Source: an uncultured Clostridia bacterium (GTDB lineage Bacteria > Bacillota > Clostridia > TANB77 > UBA1234). Taken from it: a DNA stretch of 11,667 nt. Below the pieces are notes generated by a model that saw only the letters and a list, made by a program, of their open reading frames with translations, had not been told where the DNA came from and searched no databases. Positions within the stretch are counted from its first letter, which is position 1; each line of letters begins with the position of its first letter. Shown here piece after piece: positions 1 to 5,554 of the stretch. The position numbers and the translations under genes are program-made. The stretch covers positions 1-11,667 of the forward strand of contig CANQLS010000030.1 in NCBI GenBank assembly GCA_947624765.1, in the 5' to 3' direction.

Positions 1-838
1 CCTACTAATAATACTTTATCAATCTTATCAGCAGTTAAATTAGCATCTTTCAAAGCTTGATTAATAGGTCCAACTGTAGAATCTACTAAGTCACGAATTA
101 ATTCTTCAAATTTTGCTTTAGTTAAAGTAATATCTAAATGTTTTGGACCAGTTTCTTTATCAGCTGTAATAAATGGCAAATTAATGTTTGTTTGTGATAC
201 ACTCGATAATTCAATTTTAGCTTTTTCAGCAGCTTCCTTTAATCTTTGCATTGCCATACTATCTGTGGTTAAATCAATGCCTTGCTCTTGTTTAAATGTA
301 TCTACTAAATATTTAATAATTCTTTCATCAAAGTCATCGCCACCTAATCTATTATTACCACTAGTAGCTAATACTTCAAATACACCATCACCAATATCTA
401 GAATAGATACATCAAATGTACCTCCACCTAAATCATAAATCATTATCTTTTGATCTACATCTTTTTCTAGTCCATATGCAAGAGCTGCTGCTGTAGGTTC
501 GTTGATAATTCTTAAAACTTCTAATCCTGCAATTCTTCCAGCATCTTTTGTAAAATCATTGCTGAAATTTCTTGTGGTGTATAACTAGCATCGTCTATCT
601 TTACTTTTCGATCGGTTCCCATATCTCTTTTAATTGAACTAATAGTTCTATCGTGGTTTGTTACTGCCTGTCTTTTTGCAATTTGACCAACTAGTCTTTC
701 ACCAGTTTTTGTAAATGCTACAACAGATGGAGTTGTTCTATTTCCTTCTGCATTTGGTATAACAACTGGTTCTCCACCTTCCATAACTGCTACACATGAA
801 TTTGTTGTACCTAAATCAATACCAATAATTTTTGACAT
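1..838 (-). pseudogene. dnaK: dnaK (Hsp70 chaperone), N-terminal part; internal deletion with frameshift; runs off left edge
   Basis: Hsp70 chaperone that folds proteins in the cytoplasm with GrpE and DnaJ. The start at 838 (MSKIIGIDLGTTNS) is preferred over the in-frame ATG at 847, because AAAGGA (848-853) touches 847 but sits about 9 nt from 838. Residues 1-98 are an ordinary nucleotide-binding domain with the phosphate-1 loop (IGIDLGTTNS). After ...SAMILQK the frame ends with seven unrelated residues and a stop at 521. Reading resumes in another frame at 545 with DAGRIAGLEVL, continuing through INEPTAAALAYGL and YDLGGGTFDVSI for 181 open codons to the edge. Compared with my memory of B. 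subtilis DnaK, about 33 residues are missing, including the conserved VITVPAYF segment: a deletion near 100 bp that also shifts frame. It is the third gene of hrcA-grpE-dnaK, 21 nt after grpE. Either a real null allele or an assembly fault; DnaK identity is certain. Confidence 0.9.
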
Positions 839-859
839 ATTTATCATTCCTTTCCAAAA

Positions 860-1375
860 TTAATTTGCTACTTTCACCATAGAATGTCTAAGCACTCTAT
901 CACCAATTTTATAGCCTTTTCTAAGTTCCTCTACTACTATTTTTTCACCATAATCTTTACTTTCTATATGCATTACTGCATCATGAAATTCCGGATTAAA
1001 TGTTTGATTTACTGCATCAATTGTTTCCACTCCAAACGATACCATAATATCACAAATCTGTTTATATATTAACTCCACACCTTCTTTCATTTTTCCATCT
1101 GTCGTATCAGTTTGAATTGCTTTTTCCAAATTATCAAGAACTGGAATATACTTTAAGATAACATCTCCAACTGTTAATCTATAAGTATTTTCTTTTTCTT
1201 TTCCAACTCTTTTTTTGTAATTATCAAATTCAGCTACTGTCCTCTGTAAGTGTTCATAATATTTTGCATTTTCCTTTTTCAACTTTTCAACTTCTTCTTC
1301 CAATTCTTCTGGTGTTTTTTCTACTTCTTCCACTTCCATTTCCATTTCTTCTTGCTTCTCTTTATTTTCTGCCAT
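860..1375 (-). CDS. grpE: GrpE, nucleotide exchange factor of DnaK
   Basis: Cytoplasmic co-chaperone that releases ADP from DnaK. The 171-residue protein has the family layout: an acidic, low-complexity N-terminus (residues 1-25), a long charged helix for dimer coiled coil (about 25-70, with NYKKRVGKEKE), and a C-terminal beta domain that contacts DnaK (about 115-171), ending in the typical GDRVLRHSMVKVAN. The motif FNPEFHDAV at about 126-134 is a GrpE hallmark. The start at 1375 follows a strong AAGGAGGAG site located inside the end of hrcA, and the two genes overlap by 14 bp, so translation is probably coupled. The gene is intact although its partner dnaK just downstream is disrupted. Confidence 0.97.
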   Translation of the reverse strand: MAENKEKQEEMEMEVEEVEKTPEELEEEVEKLKKENAKYYEHLQRTVAEFDNYKKRVGKEKENTYRLTVGDVILKYIPVLDNLEKAIQTDTTDGKMKEGVELIYKQICDIMVSFGVETIDAVNQTFNPEFHDAVMHIESKDYGEKIVVEELRKGYKIGDRVLRHSMVKVAN

Positions 1376-2405
1376 CCGCTTCTCCTCCTTGATTTATTTT
1401 TTGTTGAATTGCTTCACCTAAATATTTAATAGTAGGAATAACTTTTTTGTAATCCATTCGCTTTGGTCCTATAATTCCTATAGTTCCTACTTCTTTATCG
1501 TGGATAGATTGTTTATAAGTAATAATTGTAAAATCTTTTAAATCGTCAAATGATGTTTCCTGTCCAATATAAATATTAATATTACCATCGTAGCCATTTT
1601 TTAACAGCTCTTTAATTACGTCTTTGGTTTCAATAATATTTAAAAACTTTTGTAATGTTTCAGATTTTTTAAGTTCTGGCAAATCTAACAAGTTTTTAGT
1701 TCCATCTACATATACATTAGAATTTTGTTCCGTTAGCAAATGGTTTAACTCCATCATCAAAGGAACAATATTTGTATTAATTTGATATAGTTCTTTCTCA
1801 ATATATTCATTAATATTTTCATAAATTTCTCTAAAATTCATTCCACGCAATTTATAATTCAAATAACGATTAAATATTTCAACGTTGTCTTCTGGAATTT
1901 CTTCTTGACATTTTACAACAGATTCTTTAACAATTCCATTGTCGGCAAGAATTACAATCATCAATTTGTCATGACCTAATTTAACTAATTTAATCTCCTC
2001 TACTGTACAACTTTCCATATCTGGTCCCATAGCAATAGACGCATAATTAGTTAGCCTTGACAAAATATTAGAAGCCTCTTTTATCAGATTTTCAAATTTA
2101 GCAATATCACTTTGCAAAATCGCATCAATATTTTCTTTTTCTTTTATAGTCAAATTTTTTTCTTTCATAATATTGTCTACATATAGTCTATAGCCCTTAC
2201 TAGAAGGAATTCTTCCAGCTGAGGTATGAGGTTGCTCTAGATATCCCATTTCTTCTAAGTTTGCCATTTCATTTCTAATTGTAGCTGGGCTATAATCTAA
2301 TCCATAATCTGTAGCAATTTTACTAGATGATACTGGTTCTGCTGTTGCATTATATTCTTCAATGATAGCTTCCAAAATCTTTCGTTTTCTATCATCTAAC
2401 AACAT
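1362..2405 (-). CDS. hrcA: HrcA, heat-shock repressor binding CIRCE
   Basis: Transcription repressor of class I heat-shock genes; in studied Bacillota its folding depends on GroEL, which makes it a sensor of chaperone supply. An N-terminal winged helix (about residues 1-80) holds the conserved SPATIRNEMANLEEMGYLEQPHTSAGRIPS stretch, quoted here as SPATIRNEMANL then HTSAGRIPS; the dimerisation and GAF-like parts follow. I place the start at the ATG at 2405 (MLLDDRKRKIL), giving 347 residues, because GGAAGGAG lies about 6-8 nt upstream (2411-2419). A longer in-frame reading from a TTG at 2441 would begin inside the CIRCE operator and has no ribosome site. First gene of hrcA-grpE-dnaK, directly downstream of two CIRCE elements, so it is autoregulated. 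Confidence 0.96.
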   Translation of the reverse strand: MLLDDRKRKILEAIIEEYNATAEPVSSSKIATDYGLDYSPATIRNEMANLEEMGYLEQPHTSAGRIPSSKGYRLYVDNIMKEKNLTIKEKENIDAILQSDIAKFENLIKEASNILSRLTNYASIAMGPDMESCTVEEIKLVKLGHDKLMIVILADNGIVKESVVKCQEEIPEDNVEIFNRYLNYKLRGMNFREIYENINEYIEKELYQINTNIVPLMMELNHLLTEQNSNVYVDGTKNLLDLPELKKSETLQKFLNIIETKDVIKELLKNGYDGNINIYIGQETSFDDLKDFTIITYKQSIHDKEVGTIGIIGPKRMDYKKVIPTIKYLGEAIQQKINQGGEADGRK

Positions 2406-2421
2406 TTTTATCTCCTTCCTC

Positions 2422-2448
2422 TTAGCACTCATTTCGTTCAAGTGCTAA
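2422..2448 (-). promoter_or_regulatory. CIRCE operator, proximal copy (HrcA site)
   Basis: On the minus strand the arms are TTAGCACTT and GAGTGCTAA separated by exactly 9 bases. The textbook CIRCE is TTAGCACTC-N9-GAGTGCTAA, so only one base differs. It sits in the 5' untranslated region, immediately upstream of the hrcA ribosome-binding site, which is a normal position for repression of hrcA operons. Confidence 0.95.
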
Positions 2449-2459
2449 TTGCAACTATT

Positions 2460-2488
2460 AACTTATCATTAAAATTAGCACTTGTCAA
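2460..2488 (-). promoter_or_regulatory. SigA-type promoter of hrcA-grpE-dnaK
   Basis: Minus strand TTGACA (2483-2488), 17-bp spacer, TAAGTT (2460-2465). The -35 is perfect and the -10 is weak (3 of 6). Transcription would start near 2453, putting one CIRCE on the promoter and one at the start of the transcript. Prediction by eye only. Confidence 0.6.
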
Positions 2489-2501
2489 GTCTAACTGCTA
2501 A
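2475..2501 (-). promoter_or_regulatory. CIRCE-like operator, distal copy overlapping the promoter
   Basis: A second 9-9-9 element: TTAGCACTT (plus strand) at 2475-2483, a 9-base spacer, and AACTGCTAA at 2493-2501. The arms pair except for one position. It is somewhat further from consensus than the proximal copy. It overlaps the -35 box of the predicted hrcA promoter, so HrcA bound here should block polymerase directly. Confidence 0.8.
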
Positions 2502-2599
2502 TTTTAATAATATTATTTCCCAAAATCTACTATTTTCATGAATATTTTTTTGAAATTTGTTTATATTAATTTATTTTCAAAGAAAAACTTAATGATAAA

Positions 2600-2636
2600 T
2601 TTTTTGTGCAATAGAAATATACTATTGCACAAAAAA
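2600..2636. repeat. 15-bp perfect inverted repeat between yunB terminator and hrcA promoter
   Basis: Arms TTTTTTGTGCAATAG (2600-2614) and CTATTGCACAAAAAA (2622-2636) with a 7-base loop. The T-run is 5' and the A-run 3' on both strands, so it is not a standard intrinsic terminator. Its A-rich arm is shared with the U-tract of the yunB terminator. The surrounding 2502-2599 is AT-rich and shows nothing else I recognise. Confidence 0.75.
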
Positions 2637-2672
2637 ATGATTATCCCAAATATATTATTTAGGATAATCATT
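2631..2672 (-). terminator. Rho-independent terminator of sipL-yunB
   Basis: Minus strand stem of 11 bp, AATGATTATCC (2672-2662) with GGATAATCATT (2646-2636), followed directly by a run of seven T (2637-2631). It overlaps the last base pairs of the yunB stop codon (2671-2673). Confidence 0.88.
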
Positions 2673-3372
2673 ACCATAAGTTTAAACTATCATCAGATGT
2701 TATATCAGTTACTCCCTCTAAGTTGTAAAAGCTATCAGGTACATCACCTATAATTACAGTTTCTGCCACATTGATATTAGACACAATTGGAATTTCTTCT
2801 GTAAGTAATGGAGCCACAATACTAACATTCGATACAATTTGTAAGTATATGCGATGCCTAATTTGGTTAATTCCCGTAGAAGCAAACTCAGATTTGAAGT
2901 CTGCTTCAACAGTTCCAACTGGAATAATCTTAACAGGAATTCCAGGTCCCCTACCTGCTAATAATGCATTTGCAGTAAAATCTCCAAGTGGGATTTTAAT
3001 TTCAATTTCATTTATAGTATTAAATCTATCTTGCATTTTCAAACTAATAGTCGCAGCCATTCTATTCATTTCTATTACATTTGCACGTAATGCTAAAATT
3101 TTCCCGTTTTCATCTTTTTCTAATGTTATTAAATCAGAATAAGTAACATTTTTCATAACTTCTCCTATTACTTCTTCTATAACCATAATCCCAATGCTTT
3201 TGGCCTTTAAACTACTCATAGTCATAATTGTTGGCTCTATTACATTTGCATATATTTGAAATATTAAAATAGGTATTACAACACAAATTAAAAATATCCT
3301 ACCTTGTGCATGAAAAGGTAATTTAAATTTTTTCATTTGAATAAATTTACGTTTTAAGCCAAGACGTTCCAT
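2671..3372 (-). CDS. yunB: YunB, sporulation protein
   Basis: Member of the YunB sporulation family, needed in B. subtilis for efficient spore formation and expressed in the mother cell under SigE; its biochemical role is unknown. The 233-residue protein has a basic N-terminus, one membrane segment at about residues 26-45 (IFLICVVIPILIFQIY), then a soluble domain with the family-typical IPLGDFTANALLAGRGPGIPV at about 127-147, of which IPLGDFTANALL is the clearest part. The predicted topology is a single N-terminal anchor with the rest outside. It starts one base after the stop of the sipL-like gene with only a weak ribosome site (GGAT), so it is probably translated by coupling. Methionine 13 is an alternative start but has no ribosome site either. 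The transcript ends at a hairpin overlapping its stop. Confidence 0.92.
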   Translation of the reverse strand: MERLGLKRKFIQMKKFKLPFHAQGRIFLICVVIPILIFQIYANVIEPTIMTMSSLKAKSIGIMVIEEVIGEVMKNVTYSDLITLEKDENGKILALRANVIEMNRMAATISLKMQDRFNTINEIEIKIPLGDFTANALLAGRGPGIPVKIIPVGTVEADFKSEFASTGINQIRHRIYLQIVSNVSIVAPLLTEEIPIVSNINVAETVIIGDVPDSFYNLEGVTDITSDDSLNLW

Positions 3373-3373
3373 A

Positions 3374-4933
3374 CTAAGCTAATGGATCCAATTCCACTCT
3401 ATATATACGCTTTGGAATAATTAATTGTTGCATTGGATAAATTTTATCATCTGTTAAACCATTTGCTTGCATAATAGCATCTACAGTTGTATGAAATTTT
3501 TTTGCAATCTTCCACAAGCTGTCTCCTTGCTTAACTGGATAAATTACGATGCTGGCAATCGGTGTTGTTTTTTCATTCGTTTGATTTAAATTATCAATAA
3601 CATTTAATTCTACTAATTCCATAATATCATGTTCTAAATTTAATTCAATATTCATTCTCAATTGTCCAGAAGGCTGCAATTCATATTCTACGCTACTTAC
3701 ATCTAATATAATTTCATTTTGCACATTATCTTTGTTTTCTATTGGAATAGTTTGTTGAAAAGGAAGTTCTATTTTCTTTTCTTCAATATTTCTTTTATCT
3801 AATTTATAGTAAAGAAGATCTATATTTGCATTTCCATCTACTACAATCTTATCATCTAATATTCTCTTTTCCGAAATTGTTGGTCTTACTGTCGCTTCTA
3901 ATAATTTACTATTTTCTAACTCAGGTATCGATAACATTTGGTCTAATTTTATCTTATAGTTTTGCTTTTTAGTATTTTGCTCCATACGAATATTCTTCAC
4001 ATCATAATTTAAGACTGTATCTGGATTGTACAAATCTTGTATCACCACAAAACTCTTTGGTTCGTGTGCTACTGCAAGCATTTCTACTTCAGCCTCTACA
4101 CCAATTGCAGTTGCTTTCATATCTTGATAAACTGGTTTAATATAATAACTTTTTACATTATAATCGATATTAAATTCTGTATTATCATTTACACCTGCAA
4201 TATCAATAAATCCAGTAAAAGGTAATAATGTTTCAAATGTTTGTATACTACCCGCTTCATCATCAGCAATATATACAATGTGTACTTTCGCATCTGCTTT
4301 TGCCAAAACTTTATTATAACTAACTTTATAATCTTTATTTACAATGTCCACAGAACATTTCAATATTTCAGCAATTGGCATTGCATTCTCTGGCAAAGAG
4401 ACATTTTCATTTATAGATACTTCTTCCGTATTATATCCAACAAAAGAATTTAAACTTACTTCTTCTTTTAAAATTTGCACATTATCACATTCTGTTACAT
4501 CTTTTGAAATTTCAAATTCTTTATTATCCATGACTTTAACGTCTATATCTATTGGACATTTTACTGTAATTTTTCTACCATTTAATACTTTACTTTCGAC
4601 TGTAGGAAGATTATATTTAACAACTGGTATCATTCCTACACTACAATCTTTAACATCAATAGTTTCATTGAAATTCAAGGTCGCAGTTAACCCTCGTATA
4701 GAATTTGTTTCATCATCAGACATATAAATGGCATAAATATCTACCATTCCTTGTAATTTAACCTTATTATCCATTGCCTCCTTATTTGTAATAAATACTT
4801 TTCCATCTACCTTAATTAAACTTAAAATGTCAGGCTTGATATCCGGAACAATAATATCTCCTTCAACTAATTCTACTAAATTTTCATGTCCAACAAATTG
4901 GCTTGCACGCACATTCTCCTTTACTATTTCCAT
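3374..4933 (-). CDS. sipL: SipL/SpoVID-like spore coat morphogenesis protein (SPOCS repeats plus LysM)
   Basis: Spore envelope assembly protein. In Clostridioides difficile, SipL binds the coat ATPase SpoIVA through its C-terminal LysM and recruits the coat to the forespore surface. This 519-residue protein has the same size and layout: three DUF3794/SPOCS-type beta repeats (about residues 5-90, 185-280 and 325-435) and a C-terminal LysM at about 463-507, seen as YPVKQGDSLWKIAKKFHTT followed by IMQANGL and MQQLIIPK. There is no signal peptide or membrane segment, which fits a mother-cell cytoplasmic protein. The start at 4933 has a strong AGGAAGGAG site (about 4942-4950). It is first in a two-gene unit with yunB. 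The family assignment is firm; calling it sipL rather than a generic SPOCS-LysM protein is inferred from domain order and length. Confidence 0.9.
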   Translation of the reverse strand: MEIVKENVRASQFVGHENLVELVEGDIIVPDIKPDILSLIKVDGKVFITNKEAMDNKVKLQGMVDIYAIYMSDDETNSIRGLTATLNFNETIDVKDCSVGMIPVVKYNLPTVESKVLNGRKITVKCPIDIDVKVMDNKEFEISKDVTECDNVQILKEEVSLNSFVGYNTEEVSINENVSLPENAMPIAEILKCSVDIVNKDYKVSYNKVLAKADAKVHIVYIADDEAGSIQTFETLLPFTGFIDIAGVNDNTEFNIDYNVKSYYIKPVYQDMKATAIGVEAEVEMLAVAHEPKSFVVIQDLYNPDTVLNYDVKNIRMEQNTKKQNYKIKLDQMLSIPELENSKLLEATVRPTISEKRILDDKIVVDGNANIDLLYYKLDKRNIEEKKIELPFQQTIPIENKDNVQNEIILDVSSVEYELQPSGQLRMNIELNLEHDIMELVELNVIDNLNQTNEKTTPIASIVIYPVKQGDSLWKIAKKFHTTVDAIMQANGLTDDKIYPMQQLIIPKRIYRVELDPLA

Positions 4934-4965
4934 ATTCTAAGCTCCTTCCTTAATATTATTAGTAA

Positions 4966-4994
4966 AATATATGAAGGACTTTTTTAATTTATGA
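4966..4994 (-). promoter_or_regulatory. Candidate SigE-type promoter of sipL-yunB
   Basis: Minus strand TCATAAA (4994-4988), 14-bp spacer, CATATATT (4973-4966). The SigE consensus is KMATATT-N14/15-CATACAHT, so the -35 matches 5 of 7 and the -10 matches 7 of 8 positions. Known sipL and yunB genes are SigE-dependent, which supports the call. AT-rich DNA makes chance matches possible. Confidence 0.5.
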
Positions 4995-5015
4995 AAGAAT
5001 AAATAAAATTTACAC

Positions 5016-5047
5016 AAAAAAAGAACTAGAAAATTAATTCTAGTCTT
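5016..5047 (-). terminator. Rho-independent terminator of veg
   Basis: Minus strand ACTAGAA (5044-5038), 6-base loop, TTCTAGT (5031-5025), then TC and a run of seven T (5022-5016). It lies about 25 bp beyond the veg stop and insulates veg from sipL-yunB. Confidence 0.8.
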
Positions 5048-5071
5048 TATAGTTAGTATACTAATTATATT

Positions 5072-5341
5072 TTAGTCTATAGTATTCAAAATGGAATTAT
5101 ATGAGCCATTAGTGTTAATACCAAGTTCTACTGATTTAGTCAATATATCTGTATAACTATAAGTTACATTTCTTTGACTATCATCCATTTTTACTACAAA
5201 AATATTGGGATATGTATTTACTAAAGTTCCTTCTTTTTCGAATGATTTATTTCTTCCAAGACTTCCACGAAGTAATACTTTTTGACCAATACAATCTTCT
5301 ATATTTTTCTTTACTTCATTGATGTTACTTTTTTCTATCAT
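5072..5341 (-). CDS. veg: Veg family protein
   Basis: Small (89-residue) protein of the Veg family found throughout low-GC Gram-positives. In B. subtilis Veg is made at high level, stimulates biofilm matrix genes, and affects spore germination; its molecular activity is not settled. Recognised from the conserved core: IGQKVLLRGSLGRNKS at about 18-33, then EGTLVNTYPNIFVV at about 37-50, and VTYSYTDILTKSVEL at about 59-73. Length matches the B. subtilis protein (86). The start at 5341 has AGGGGTGG a few bases upstream. It stands alone between its own strong promoter and terminator, as veg does in B. subtilis. Confidence 0.94.
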   Translation of the reverse strand: MIEKSNINEVKKNIEDCIGQKVLLRGSLGRNKSFEKEGTLVNTYPNIFVVKMDDSQRNVTYSYTDILTKSVELGINTNGSYNSILNTID

Positions 5342-5372
5342 ACAACCACCCCTATATTCAAACTATACCGCG

Positions 5373-5401
5373 AGTATATCACAAAAATAATAAAATGTCA
5401 A
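5373..5401 (-). promoter_or_regulatory. veg promoter, near-consensus SigA
   Basis: Minus strand TTGACA (5396-5401), exactly 17 bp, TATACT (5373-5378). The -35 is perfect and the -10 matches 5 of 6. The B. subtilis veg promoter is a classic strong promoter, so conservation of strength here is expected. Predicted start near 5366 gives a leader of about 25 nt. Confidence 0.88.
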
Positions 5402-5446
5402 AGTATATTTGAATATGTCGAGCCTTAGAGCCGCAATGGTTTTGAG

Positions 5447-5460
5447 TCACAATTATGTGA
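5447..5460. repeat. Small palindrome upstream of veg promoter
   Basis: TCACA-ATTA-TGTGA, a perfect 5-4-5 inverted repeat about 46 bp upstream of the veg -35 and downstream of uvrA. It could be a regulator site, but I recognise no family with this exact form, and the arm order is opposite to a CRP site. Confidence 0.35.
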
Positions 5461-5489
5461 ACTTTTTGTGAAAATTTTATGTGTAATAA

Positions 5490-5537
5490 TTATGGTTTAC
5501 ATTGCTCAATTTATGTTTCTTTTAAATGTAAACATAA
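5490..5537 (-). repeat. Long-loop inverted repeat 3' of uvrA
   Basis: TTATGGTTTACATT (5490-5503) and AATGTAAACATAA (5525-5537) pair over 13 bp with one bulged G, separated by 21 bases. It lies 18 bp after the uvrA stop. No U-tract follows on the minus strand, so it may act as a 3' end stabiliser rather than a classical terminator. Confidence 0.5.
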
Positions 5538-5554
5538 CCTTATATTTTAGTCTT

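Noticed and set aside
521..560. Programmed frameshift in dnaK
   Set aside because: About 33 conserved residues are missing, so a frameshift alone cannot restore the protein.
839..847. dnaK start at ATG 847 (three extra residues)
   Set aside because: The ribosome site touches this ATG; spacing and family N-terminus favour 838.
2406..2441. Longer hrcA reading frame starting at TTG 2441
   Set aside because: It would begin inside the CIRCE operator with no ribosome site; the ATG at 2405 has a strong one and matches the family N-terminus.
2600..2636. Inverted repeat as a bidirectional terminator
   Set aside because: Runs of T precede and A follow the stem on both strands, the opposite of an intrinsic terminator.
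2538..2753. Plus-strand frame of 71 codons
   Set aside because: It runs across hairpins and the antisense of yunB, has no ribosome site and reads as low-complexity AT-rich sequence.
5447..5460. CRP/FNR-type binding site
   Set aside because: CRP sites are TGTGA-N6-TCACA; here the arms are in the reverse order with a 4-base centre.
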